A stretch of 32,631 nucleotides of DNA from the NCBI RefSeq assembly GCF_026768455.1, contig NZ_JAPPVQ010000003.1, forward strand, positions 1-32,631, written 5' to 3'. The stretch comes from Candidatus Nitrosotenuis cloacae (GTDB lineage Archaea; Thermoproteota; Nitrososphaeria; Nitrososphaerales; Nitrosopumilaceae). Shown here piece after piece: positions 14,413 through 21,517 of this stretch (position 1 is the stretch's first letter; each line of letters starts with the position of its first letter). The translations under genes and the position numbers were made by a program. The notes beneath the pieces were generated by a model. The model worked only from the letters and a program-made list of their open reading frames with translations. It made no database searches and was not told the origin of the DNA.

Positions 14413-14443
14413 GGTAACACGACATGGTAATTTGATATAACAA
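14410..14443 (-). promoter_or_regulatory. promoter with CATGGTAA direct repeats
   Basis: CATGGTAA occurs at 14410-14417 (including the start codon) and 14423-14430, 13 nt apart, beside the minus-strand box A (GTTATATCAAA, about 14433-14443). A factor bound here would cover the start of transcription. Confidence 0.45.
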
Positions 14444-14461
14444 GTAGGACTACATTAAACG

Positions 14462-14479
14462 GCAGTGCACTGCAGTGCA
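14462..14479. promoter_or_regulatory. overlapping palindromes upstream of the winged-helix gene
   Basis: GCAGTGCACTGC (14462-14473) is a perfect 12-bp palindrome and CACTGCAGTG (14468-14477) a perfect 10-bp palindrome; together they hold TGCACTGCA in both orientations. The site is about 20 bp upstream of box A of the winged-helix gene. The same 9-mer occurs at 17817-17825. Confidence 0.45.
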
Positions 14480-14480
14480 A

Positions 14481-14585
14481 TCATGCTTTTATGCACAGTT
14501 TGATTCTGCAGGCAAGGCATATGCTGCCACTATCTGCGGAAAAGAAGCAGGTTTTGCATATTTTGCACTTGCATGATCTTGGCAT
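14481..14585 (-). CDS. putative Cys-rich mini zinc-binding protein, 34 aa
   Basis: A short frame from ATG 14585 to TGA 14481 encodes seven cysteines in 34 residues: C5-x-C7-x2-C10-x2-C13, then C23-x2-C26 and C31, with basic residues between (SCKCKICKTCFF, CLACRIKLCIKA). This is a plausible two-knuckle zinc-binding mini-protein; such proteins are common in this lineage (see 17595-17777 and 28381-28545). A weak AT-rich element (ATTATAA) lies 17-19 nt upstream. The cysteine pattern is unlikely by chance in a frame this short, but expression is unproven. Confidence 0.5.
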   Translation of the reverse strand: MPRSCKCKICKTCFFSADSGSICLACRIKLCIKA

Positions 14586-14676
14586 TGGTTTTCTGCGTTA
14601 TAATGGCGGCCTGTTCTAATAAACAGTCAGCACCAAAATCAAGGCTGAAAACATCATTAGTAATAAAAAAATGGGA

Positions 14677-14955
14677 TCAGAGTCCTCGAATAGACTGCAC
14701 AAGTCTTTCTTTGATCTTGGCATCAAACTCTGCAGATATTGTATCCCCAGGATTTGCATCGCATTTTCCTATTGGTACTAGGAAGTTGTCCTGCGTCTGT
14801 GCAACACATCTGCCTTGGTCGTCTTTGTATACCACCTGTACGGTTTCAGTAACGTAGCTTGGTATGAGATTGTAGAATGGCCACACAAACACTCCAAGTA
14901 TGGTCACGGCAAATCCGATTATGACTGCCGCAAATACAGCATTTTGGCCTACCAT
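14677..14955 (-). CDS. membrane-anchored small extracytoplasmic protein, 92 aa
   Basis: One N-terminal transmembrane helix (about 7-28, AVFAAVIIGFAVTILGVFVW) is followed by about 60 extracytoplasmic residues with two cysteines (GRCVAQ and GKCDANPGDTISAEFDA). The pattern V-x-C-V...P-[IV]-x2-C-[DN]-A-x-PGDTI is shared with the protein at 17202-17543, so the two are paralogues; the cysteines may form a disulfide. It is leaderless, with ATAAATCC about 25 nt upstream of ATG 14955. Function unknown. Confidence 0.7.
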   Translation of the reverse strand: MVGQNAVFAAVIIGFAVTILGVFVWPFYNLIPSYVTETVQVVYKDDQGRCVAQTQDNFLVPIGKCDANPGDTISAEFDAKIKERLVQSIRGL

Positions 14956-15050
14956 GCCCTAGTTTTGCGTCGGATGGATTTATCAGAGTACGACAATTTT
15001 CAGCACTAGTAATCGTGTTTAGCAAAAGTCTTGCAATAAAAAATGAAAGA

Positions 15051-16508
15051 TTAGGCGAGCGAATGTCGCTTCGTCAGTACTATTACACTCAATATGCTGG
15101 CTACCAGCACTATGACTGCAAGAGGGCCGAATTCAGGGATCACGTGGGTACCAGATATTGTAACACTCTCGGTGTTTTTTGGAACCTCTATTGTGACAAT
15201 CCTTGTTTTGTCGTCTCCTGTAATTTCATCTGTGCCTACCAGCTTGTCATCCGTGTATACCATGAACGCCGAGTCTGCAGAGCCCTGCTTTGAGTCAAGT
15301 ATGACGCGAGGTATGCTGAGAGTAATAGTGCCGCCATCTTTGGATTGCGCATTTATGATTAACGCCTTCTTTTCGATGTCCACTGTGGCCTCTGATACTT
15401 CTACATCCTGCCCGTGCACCATTATCTCACCCACATATGCCACAGGCGTCTGCATTGTCACTACAGGCAGTGTCATTGCGATAGATTGCGGGCTCATCAC
15501 AAACACCTTGTCCTCTCCCTTCATGGAGGAATAGATTTTGTGCGTCGCTGAATCCGCCACAAGATCCCATGCTAGTGCTCCGGTTTCTATTGTGGTGATT
15601 ATTTCGTTTGTTGCTCCGTTGATCTTTACTATCTTGTTCTGCTGTAGATACGAGACGTAAATCTCGCGCTCGCTTGTATCGACTGTTACTGCTTGCGTGT
15701 CGTCTCCAACAGGAATTGTCGCGACTATTGACTCGTCAAGTATGTTAAGAACTGTAATATGGTGTGCTCCTCTGTGTGTCACATATGCAAGATGTTCCAT
15801 GGAATCAATGCCGATTCCCCATGGAACCGTGCCCGTTGCCACGGTGCTTGATATGGTATGTGTCTTTCCGTCTTCAGATGGAACAATGAATGTTATCTCG
15901 TTTCCTGCCATGTTTGCCACCAGCACTTTGCCAGTGAACGGGTCGACTTTGAGTGCAAATGGGTGCCTCGATACAGGTATCTCTTCTAGTACCTGGTCGG
16001 TTGCAGTGTCAATCGTTGCGACATAGTCGGCGTTGTAGTTTGCCACGTACAATATTCCGTTGTTTGGATTATAGTCCAAGGCAGCACCGCCGGTCAGAAA
16101 CGTCTGGTATACCTGCTTGTCATCGCCTGGTGAGTACCACAATGTAATCTCGGAATTTGGAAGCTCGATTGTCTTGAGGTATGTTTTCGTCTCAAGATCG
16201 TATACGTCGATTCCTCCGCTCTCAAATGTTGCAGCATACACTACGTTTCTCTCAGGGATCGCCATTACTGCCACGACTCCTGATGATGTCTCGATCTTGC
16301 CTGTCACTTCCCCCTTTGTGGTGTCAATTATTGTAATCTCCCGCTGTCCAAGGTTTGAAACGAAGAGTTGGTTGTCCACTAGTGACATCTTCATCGGACT
16401 TGTGCTTACAGGTATCTCTTCAGATACATGATGTCCAAAAGCTGTGTTGGTGGAAAGCAAGAGTCCGGAGATCATAACTAGTGTCAAGATGATAGTTTTT
16501 GTTGTCAT
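15051..16508 (-). CDS. exported YVTN-type beta-propeller protein with PEFG-CTERM tail, 485 aa
   Basis: A signal peptide (TIILTLVMISGLLLSTNTAFG) is followed by seven or so YVTN/NHL-like blades (for example NGILYVANYNADYVATIDTATDQVLEEIPV, GKVLVANMAGNEITFIV), a beta-sandwich region (about 345-455) and a C-terminal sorting signal: PEFGPLAVIVLVASILSVIVLTK with PEFG, a helix and basic end. PEFG-CTERM is the thaumarchaeal counterpart of PEP-CTERM, probably processed by an archaeosortase and anchored at the cell surface. ATG 16508 is chosen over TTG 16514; a TATA box (TTTTTATTAA, about 16527-16537) lies 25 nt upstream. Role: surface adhesion or ligand binding, unknown partner. Confidence 0.9.
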   Translation of the reverse strand: MTTKTIILTLVMISGLLLSTNTAFGHHVSEEIPVSTSPMKMSLVDNQLFVSNLGQREITIIDTTKGEVTGKIETSSGVVAVMAIPERNVVYAATFESGGIDVYDLETKTYLKTIELPNSEITLWYSPGDDKQVYQTFLTGGAALDYNPNNGILYVANYNADYVATIDTATDQVLEEIPVSRHPFALKVDPFTGKVLVANMAGNEITFIVPSEDGKTHTISSTVATGTVPWGIGIDSMEHLAYVTHRGAHHITVLNILDESIVATIPVGDDTQAVTVDTSEREIYVSYLQQNKIVKINGATNEIITTIETGALAWDLVADSATHKIYSSMKGEDKVFVMSPQSIAMTLPVVTMQTPVAYVGEIMVHGQDVEVSEATVDIEKKALIINAQSKDGGTITLSIPRVILDSKQGSADSAFMVYTDDKLVGTDEITGDDKTRIVTIEVPKNTESVTISGTHVIPEFGPLAVIVLVASILSVIVLTKRHSLA

Positions 16509-16641
16509 TGACAAGATCCCGTGACATGTTAATAAAAAAAGATCAGTAGAATATCACGTCTGAATATCAGAATCGATGGCGATGTATCATTAGAAATCAG
16601 ATTGAAAATTGTAGAGTTTGATGTGTCGGTGTTTTGTACGC

Positions 16642-17106
16642 TTATCGCACCAGCAATACTGGACAAGCAGCCTGCTCTGATACCTTTCTGCTGATGCTGC
16701 CTATTGCCTTTATCCTTTTGATTCCGGACAGCCCCTGGCTTCCCATCACGATTAGGTCAATTTTTCTTTTTTTGGCAAACTGCAGTATTACTGACGCAGG
16801 AGAGCCTGCCAAGACCTCATAGTCAGCCGTGACGTCGTTGTCTTTGCACTTTATGACCTGGTCACGCAAAAGCAGATCCGTCTTGGATATTGCTGAATTT
16901 AGGTACTCTCCGAATCTGCTTATTCCCACCGCGGAGCCAGGCTTTAGGTAAAAGCTTGGCGGCGCAACGGTTGTGGGGTCTACTACCGCAAGCAGGTACA
17001 GATCCGAGTTGAATTTTTTTGCTATTTCAATTGCCTCTGTCAGGGACTTTTTAGAGTACGAGGATCCGTCGTATGGAACCAGAATGCTCCGGTACTTGTT
17101 GCCCAT
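16642..17106 (-). CDS. universal stress protein, ATP-binding type, 154 aa
   Basis: UspA fold: YRSILVPYDGSSYSKKSLTEAIEIAKKF at the N-terminus and the nucleotide motif G-x2-G-x9-G-S in GSQGLSGIKRIKAIGSIS, followed by CPVLLVR. The intact motif places it in the ATP-binding class, unlike the Usp protein at 20042-20476. The start MGNKYRS at 17106 is preferred to the longer frame because a TATA box (CTTATACC, about 17128-17135) is 25 nt upstream. Monocistronic. Such proteins serve in stress signalling; the stimulus is unknown. Confidence 0.9.
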   Translation of the reverse strand: MGNKYRSILVPYDGSSYSKKSLTEAIEIAKKFNSDLYLLAVVDPTTVAPPSFYLKPGSAVGISRFGEYLNSAISKTDLLLRDQVIKCKDNDVTADYEVLAGSPASVILQFAKKRKIDLIVMGSQGLSGIKRIKAIGSISRKVSEQAACPVLLVR

Positions 17107-17201
17107 GATTAAACAGATTCTATTTGGTATAAGAGAATTTAGGATGATATCACAACTGATAATCAATCATCAGTTTTTGATAATTTAGAAAAAAATTGAG
17201 C

Positions 17202-17543
17202 TCAGGGCTGTACAAAAGATGCCTTTTGCTGAACTCTTTTCATGTATTCACTTTGCACTATGGCAGGCATGTTGTATGTGGCCTGGATTGTGTCGCCCGG
17301 CTGAGCGTTGCAGTTGCTCACTATTACTGGATATCCGTAGCTTCCCTCAACTACGCATCCCTGTTCTGTGACTGCTACCACCGTAGCACTTTCTGTGACA
17401 GAGATCGGCACCCAGTGTGCGATTGGCACTATTGTTGTCAGCGCCAAGACAGAGAATCCTGTCAGTCCTAGTACGGTATACAACACCCACGGTGCTGCTT
17501 TTTGTTGGATTTGTTTTTGCATTTTTTTCTCCCTCGATATCAT
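17202..17543 (-). CDS. membrane-anchored small extracytoplasmic protein, 113 aa
   Basis: A basic cytoplasmic N-terminus and one transmembrane helix (about 20-44, WVLYTVLGLTGFSVLALTTI) precede an extracytoplasmic part with QGCVVEGSYGYPVIVSNCNAQPGDTIQATYN, matching the paralogue at 14677-14955 including both cysteines and the PGDTI motif. ATG 17543 has an AT-rich element (GATTAAATG) about 20-25 nt upstream; an internal ATG at 17522 preceded by GAGGGAG is an alternative. Function unknown; a disulfide-bonded surface or redox module is possible. Confidence 0.7.
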   Translation of the reverse strand: MISREKKMQKQIQQKAAPWVLYTVLGLTGFSVLALTTIVPIAHWVPISVTESATVVAVTEQGCVVEGSYGYPVIVSNCNAQPGDTIQATYNMPAIVQSEYMKRVQQKASFVQP

Positions 17544-17594
17544 ATTGGTCGGTTTTGCATTTAATCAAAAGGAATACTCTGCAAGCGAATGCAG

Positions 17595-17777
17595 TCATGC
17601 GCCTTTGTGCCGAGGTTTGGTCCTCAGTCTGCTGTTGCAGCAAGGACACCTGATTTCCTGCCATTCTAGAAACATCGAACAGTACGTGCACCGTTTTTGC
17701 CCATTTTCGTATCTCTTTCCATTATCGGTAGGTTGGCCCTTATAGCGGACGCATATGCCCTTGCACGATACCGACAT
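17595..17777 (-). CDS. small thaumarchaeal zinc-ribbon protein, 60 aa
   Basis: Six cysteines in the order C5, C9, C30, C33, C44, C47 with the typical sequence CKGICVRYKGQ, GQKRCTYCSMFLEW, IRCPCCNSRLRTKPRHK. This tiny family (RYxxGQKRCxxC...CPCCxxxLRTKPR) is frequent in ammonia-oxidizing archaea. Two CxxC-type pairs should bind zinc; nucleic-acid or protein binding is inferred. Leaderless: GATTTAATCC lies about 27 nt before ATG 17777. It diverges from the ribbon-helix-helix gene at 17873 across a region with a strong inverted repeat. Confidence 0.8.
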   Translation of the reverse strand: MSVSCKGICVRYKGQPTDNGKRYENGQKRCTYCSMFLEWQEIRCPCCNSRLRTKPRHKGA

Positions 17778-17816
17778 TGGCGGTTTTACGCACTTGCAGG
17801 ATTAAATCAGGACGTA

Positions 17817-17846
17817 TGCACTGCACGCAAGTGCAGTTAAACTGAA
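17817..17846 (+). promoter_or_regulatory. inverted repeat and box A before the second ribbon-helix-helix gene
   Basis: ACTGCAC (17820-17826) and GTGCAGT (17831-17837) form a 7-bp inverted repeat with a GCAA centre. An AT-rich box (GTTAAACTGAATAA, 17835-17848) follows, about 25-30 nt before ATG 17873. The repeat lies in the divergent promoter region shared with the zinc-ribbon gene and shares TGCACTGCA with 14466-14474. Confidence 0.45.
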
Positions 17847-17872
17847 TAAGCTACCACACCGATATTGGAGTG

Positions 17873-18400
17873 ATGAGTGCAAAGAAGACTGCCAGTATAA
17901 CGTTTCGAATCGATGAAAAATTCGAAAAGGTCCTTCGCAAGACGGCAAAGGATAGGAGGGTCAGTCTGAATACACTTGCAAATCAGATCTTTGGAAATTT
18001 TGCCGAGTTTGACACATACGCAGAAAGGTTCGGTACTTTGAAGATCAGTATCGATACTTTCCGAAGAATACTTGCTGCAATGCCACAGAAGGACCTGGTC
18101 CTAGTTTCGTCCAACTGCGGCAGCCAGGAAGCAAAGGAATTCATTTTGTTCAAATGGAAGGAGGTAAACCAGGACACGGTGATTGATTTTATCAGGACGT
18201 ACTTTGGCTATTGTGGATACGGGCAGTGCGATATAGAGTCAAGAGCAAGCAAGATCATGATTAGTGTGCACCACGATCTTGGTGAAAAAGGATCCATCTA
18301 TCTCAAGCACTTCCTTGAAGGATTGATTATGTCTACGCTAAACAGAACATGCAGCGTCATAACTACAAAGGACAGCGTCTCGTTAAATTTTTCAAGTTAA
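17873..18400 (+). CDS. ribbon-helix-helix protein, paralogue of 13485-14072, 175 aa
   Basis: N-terminal ribbon-helix-helix (TASITFRIDEKFEKVLRKTAKDRRVSLNTLANQIFGNFAEFD) and a C-terminal alpha/beta domain ending ISVHHDLGEKGSIYLKHFLEGLI, with the H-x-L-G-x-K-x-S signature of the paralogue. A CGYGQCD segment in the middle has cysteines not conserved in the paralogue. It probably binds DNA as a dimer and senses a signal through the C-terminal domain. ATG 17873 is used; GTG 17870 directly precedes it. The inverted repeat upstream is a candidate operator. Confidence 0.7.
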   Translation: MSAKKTASITFRIDEKFEKVLRKTAKDRRVSLNTLANQIFGNFAEFDTYAERFGTLKISIDTFRRILAAMPQKDLVLVSSNCGSQEAKEFILFKWKEVNQDTVIDFIRTYFGYCGYGQCDIESRASKIMISVHHDLGEKGSIYLKHFLEGLIMSTLNRTCSVITTKDSVSLNFSS

Positions 18401-18417
18401 TCTAAAAATAATTGTCT

Positions 18418-18463
18418 GCGAGCATGATGTGATGAATGGTTTGTTTTCTCTTGCTCTAAAACG
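18418..18463 (+). repeat. possible degenerate relic of the island repeat
   Basis: GCGAGCATG (18418-18426) is identical to 8168-8176 just before R3, and is followed, as in R3, by an AATGGTTTG and a TTCTC segment. The GTTTTGTTTAAA part is degraded. Could be chance. Confidence 0.25.
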
Positions 18464-18531
18464 ACTTCAACTGTCAGAGCACTACATGAGCAGATGTGAT
18501 TTTTTAAATAAGAAGACTGCCAAATGATATA

Positions 18532-19182
18532 ATGTCAAGAGATCCGGATAAATCTCAGGTAATAGTTCGCAATATTACTCAAAACGACATACTAAAAATA
18601 GTTGAATTACAAAAGGCGGCATTTCCTTACATGGCAGCGGAAGGGGTGATCTGGAAACCAGAACATCTAAAATCGCACATAGCCCTGTTCCCAGAGGGAC
18701 AGTTTTGCGCAGAATACAAAGATGCCATTATTGGGTCATGCAGCAGCCTAATGATTACATTGACACCAGAATACAAAGAGCATACTTGGAAGGAAGTGTG
18801 TGGAGACAGTTTTTTTAAAAATCATGACCCAAACGGTGACACGCTTTATGCTGCAGACGTCTCGACGCACCCAGATCATAGGCGACTTGGAGTTGCATCG
18901 AAACTGTATGAGGCAAGAAAGTCACTAGCAATTAGAAAAAACCTCAAAAGGATAATTGGTGGGGGCCGACTGTTCAACTATTGCGAACATGCAGAGATCA
19001 CTCCACATGACTATGTAATGAAGGTGAAAAGAGGGGAAATCCAAGAGCCGGTCTTGATGTTTCAACTCAGTAACGGATTTGAATTCATCAAGATACTTCC
19101 AAATTATCTGAAGGACGCCAGATCTCTAAACTATGCAACTTTTATTGAATGGAGAAACCCCCAATATCGGAGAGCTAATTGA
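18532..19182 (+). CDS. GNAT-family acetyltransferase, 216 aa
   Basis: N-acetyltransferase with the acetyl-CoA loop THPDHRRLGVASKLYEARKSL (motif A, R-x2-G-x-A). The C-terminal extension GGGRLFNYCEHAEITPHDYVMKVKRGEIQEPVLMFQLSNGFEFIKILPNYLKDARSLNYATFIEWRNP is the hallmark of a GNAT group that in bacteria is often fused to a nitrilase-type amidase. The substrate is unknown, probably a small amine or peptide-like molecule. Leaderless-like promoter TTTTTTAAATAAG near 18499-18511. Its TGA overlaps the TTG start of the following amidohydrolase, so the two are translationally coupled and probably act in one pathway. Confidence 0.85.
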   Translation: MSRDPDKSQVIVRNITQNDILKIVELQKAAFPYMAAEGVIWKPEHLKSHIALFPEGQFCAEYKDAIIGSCSSLMITLTPEYKEHTWKEVCGDSFFKNHDPNGDTLYAADVSTHPDHRRLGVASKLYEARKSLAIRKNLKRIIGGGRLFNYCEHAEITPHDYVMKVKRGEIQEPVLMFQLSNGFEFIKILPNYLKDARSLNYATFIEWRNPQYRRAN

Positions 19183-19976
19183 TCATCGACTGTCACGTAC
19201 ACATCAACCAATACGAGTTAATGCAGGATGTACCTACGCTTGAGGGCAGGCTCGAGGCACTCCAGATGGAAATGACTAACAATAACGTAGATTATGCGTT
19301 GATACTTTCTTCATACAAAACGGACGAGTACAGACCGTCCGCACGCCAGATAATGGAGGCCATAAGAAAATATGACAATCTGGGATTGGTTGCGGGGTTT
19401 TCAATAGATAATCACACAGATGAGGATCTCAAAGACTACAGAGGGTGGATCAAAGATGGGCACGTGAAAGGACTCAAGATTTACTCAGGATATGAGCACT
19501 ATTACCCGTACGATGAGCGGTACCAAAAAGTCTACGACATGTGTATCGAGTTTGACGTTCCAGTGATGGTCCATACCGGGGACACGCTTAGCAAGAAGAG
19601 TAAACTTCGCTATGCACAGCCACTCAATCTTGATGATGTGGCAGTAGACAATCCAGAGTTAAAGATAATCATGTGCCATGTAGGAAATCCCTGGATTGAG
19701 GACGCTCAGGAAGTCATCTATAAAAATAAAAACGTCTATGGTGACATTTCGGGGTTTGTGGTCGGAGACTTTGACCATTATTTTGAGAAGATGATGAGTG
19801 AAAAGATATCAGAGCTTATCAACTATGCAGGAGAGCCGAAATACCTTTTGTATGGAACCGATTGGCCGATTAGCACCATGGATTCATACCTTAATTTTGT
19901 CGCAAAATTGAAGATAAAGAAAGATTTTCGAGATCTGCTGATGTATAAAAATGCAAAAAAACTATTCAAAATCTAA
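19179..19976 (+). CDS. amidohydrolase-family (Amidohydro_2/ACMSD-like) metal-dependent hydrolase, 265 aa
   Basis: TIM-barrel hydrolase with the metal ligands in order: DCHVHIN (HxH at residues 5-7), the strand-5 and strand-6 histidines in VPVMVHTGDT and KIIMCHVGNP, and the catalytic Asp in LYGTDWPI. It begins directly with the first barrel strand, so the TTG at 19179, overlapping the TGA of the GNAT gene by 4 nt, is the likely start. Members hydrolyse or decarboxylate small molecules. Coupling with an acetyltransferase suggests turnover of an N-acylated compound, which is inference. Confidence 0.85.
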   Translation: MIIDCHVHINQYELMQDVPTLEGRLEALQMEMTNNNVDYALILSSYKTDEYRPSARQIMEAIRKYDNLGLVAGFSIDNHTDEDLKDYRGWIKDGHVKGLKIYSGYEHYYPYDERYQKVYDMCIEFDVPVMVHTGDTLSKKSKLRYAQPLNLDDVAVDNPELKIIMCHVGNPWIEDAQEVIYKNKNVYGDISGFVVGDFDHYFEKMMSEKISELINYAGEPKYLLYGTDWPISTMDSYLNFVAKLKIKKDFRDLLMYKNAKKLFKI

Positions 19977-19977
19977 A

Positions 19978-19983
19978 TTTTTT
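19978..19983 (+). terminator. T6 tract after the amidohydrolase gene
   Basis: Six Ts directly after the stop codon end the GNAT-amidohydrolase transcript. Confidence 0.45.
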
Positions 19984-20041
19984 GTATCTCAGGAGTAACG
20001 TAACAGATAGCCATTGGTTGCCAAACTCAAAATTATTTAGA

Positions 20042-20476
20042 TCAAGCTCTGAGCAAAAGTATTGGGACTTTGACCTTGTGTTTTATCGATTCCATGATGT
20101 AGTCATAATGATTTTCCTCAAATTGTGATAAATGAGGATGGTCAATGATTAGCAGATCCGTCCTGTGGTCCTTGACGTAATCTATTATCCAGTCAGATAT
20201 GGATTCTGTCAGGGCAATCTTTGTCTTTACTGGAATGCCTGCCTGTTGTGCAATTCTTTCAAATCTGTCCAAGGATTTTTGTGCAGTTTTCTTTTGCTGT
20301 TCTACTGCTTTTGTATCATTTTTTGTCTCAAAAAAGACAAATTTTGGTGGCTTTTTGTATACGCATTCGATTATCGTAACCTTTCCATGGAATGATTTTG
20401 CAAGTGCAAGTCCGACTAGAAATGGTTTTTCTTTTACTTTTTGAGTGATGAACGCGACTATGATATTTTTGAACAT
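20042..20476 (-). CDS. universal stress protein, non-ATP-binding type, 144 aa
   Basis: UspA-like fold: MFKNIIVAFITQKVKEKPFLVGLALAKSFHGKVTIIECV and SDWIIDYVKDHRTDLLIIDHPH, ending in VPILLLRA. The phosphate-binding G-x2-G-x9-G motif is absent; its place is taken by HPHLSQFEENHYDYIMES. Its ATG overlaps the TAA of the upstream membrane-protein gene (TAATG), implying coupled translation and a possible physical link with that protein, like Usp domains that regulate transporters or channels. Confidence 0.85.
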   Translation of the reverse strand: MFKNIIVAFITQKVKEKPFLVGLALAKSFHGKVTIIECVYKKPPKFVFFETKNDTKAVEQQKKTAQKSLDRFERIAQQAGIPVKTKIALTESISDWIIDYVKDHRTDLLIIDHPHLSQFEENHYDYIMESIKHKVKVPILLLRA

Positions 20477-21375
20477 TATACTGGGTGCTCCGAGTCAGAT
20501 ATTTTGCTCTTTTTTTCCTTGCGTCCAAGGAATCTGATCTTGATCAAATACAAGATACTAAGCGAGATTTCAACTGCGATTGCAACTACAATAAACGCCG
20601 CAATTTGGATTACAAAGTTAGGAATCTCAGATAAACGCTGCATAACCTCATCAAGTGAGAAGAACGTTGGACTGAGAAGAAATATACCCAACAGTGCAAA
20701 TGGAAGCAGCTTTGCCAGATCCTTTGAGAGATCTTCGTTATAGTATGCAGCAATTCTAATTGCTATGATCAACGAGCTTGAAACTAGGAAAACTGTGTCC
20801 ACAGTCATATCCTGAGCAAGGAAGAACATGAATGACGAATACCCCACAAACCAGAGGGATACAACTATTGGAAAAACAAAGATGTTTGTAGTTATGTATG
20901 CGGCAATTCTTGGTATTGCTGAGATCTTTTCACCACTTGCTTTGAACTTCCCACCAGTCAAGCGCTGCTCAATATGTAATGAAAACATGTCTCTTTTGGC
21001 AAGAAACCGGTAAAAATGAAAAATGAAGATGCCATAAGCCACCATCCCGATAGAAAAACCAATCAGATCATAGACTGACGATTCGTGTATTATGTTGCGT
21101 ACAATTTTGTCAAGATAATCAATAAAGATATCTTCAGATATGTTAGACATGCTAAAAGACGGCACTGCCTCATTTGTTGTCAGATCACCCAACAGTGATT
21201 TGCTTTCTGGAGATTCCAGTTTCTGTCCAATTCGATCGTCGGAGCCTTGAATTCCATTTTTGTCATCGTCAGACATTTGTGAGAAGGCGGGAACAAAGGT
21301 CACCATGGCAACAAATGTCAAAACAAGCAGTTTGTTCAAATTCAGATAATTATCCATGTGATTCCTATTAAACAT
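20476..21375 (-). CDS. membrane protein with signal peptide, five helices, 299 aa
   Basis: An N-terminal signal peptide (LLVLTFVAMVTFVPAFS) is followed by an acidic exported stretch (SDDDKNGIQGSDD...) and then by helices near 105-125, 155-180, 190-210, 225-240 and 260-285. The layout is like small ion channels or transporters, but no selectivity motif is recognised. The end is basic and cytoplasmic (GRKEKKSKISDS). ATG 21375 or 21357 may start it. It is translationally coupled to the Usp gene. Confidence 0.7.
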   Translation of the reverse strand: MFNRNHMDNYLNLNKLLVLTFVAMVTFVPAFSQMSDDDKNGIQGSDDRIGQKLESPESKSLLGDLTTNEAVPSFSMSNISEDIFIDYLDKIVRNIIHESSVYDLIGFSIGMVAYGIFIFHFYRFLAKRDMFSLHIEQRLTGGKFKASGEKISAIPRIAAYITTNIFVFPIVVSLWFVGYSSFMFFLAQDMTVDTVFLVSSSLIIAIRIAAYYNEDLSKDLAKLLPFALLGIFLLSPTFFSLDEVMQRLSEIPNFVIQIAAFIVVAIAVEISLSILYLIKIRFLGRKEKKSKISDSEHPV

Positions 21376-21422
21376 AGATTTCCGAATGGTTTCATCAACG
21401 TGTTAATGATTACGTCGATAGA

Positions 21423-21495
21423 TGCGGCCGCCGGGATTTGAACCCGGGTAACGGGCTTGGAAGGCCAGCGTACTACCAGACTATACTACGGCCGC
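21423..21495 (-). tRNA. tRNA-Gly (anticodon UCC)
   Basis: The minus strand gives a 73-nt cloverleaf: acceptor GCGGCCG paired with CGGCCGC and discriminator A, D-arm with GG in the loop, anticodon loop CTTCCAA (TCC), and T-arm CCGGG-TTCAAAT-CCCGG. No intron and no encoded CCA. One T-C mismatch occurs in the anticodon stem. It reads GGA/GGG glycine codons. Confidence 0.95.
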
Positions 21496-21517
21496 ACAAA
21501 ATTCAAACAATTCCAGC

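Noticed and set aside
14498-14507. GTTTGATTCT resembling the island repeat
   Set aside because: Only ten bases match, without the GTTTTG and TTTAA part; lies within the mini zinc-protein frame.
15003-15028. GCACTAG with TTAGCA 19 nt downstream, resembling the B12-sensor operator
   Set aside because: Second half-site is poor, no box A follows in the same direction and the motif points away from the nearest promoter.
21423-21495. tRNA-Gly as an integration site
   Set aside because: Neighbours on both sides are ordinary chromosomal genes and no duplicated tRNA 3' end was seen.
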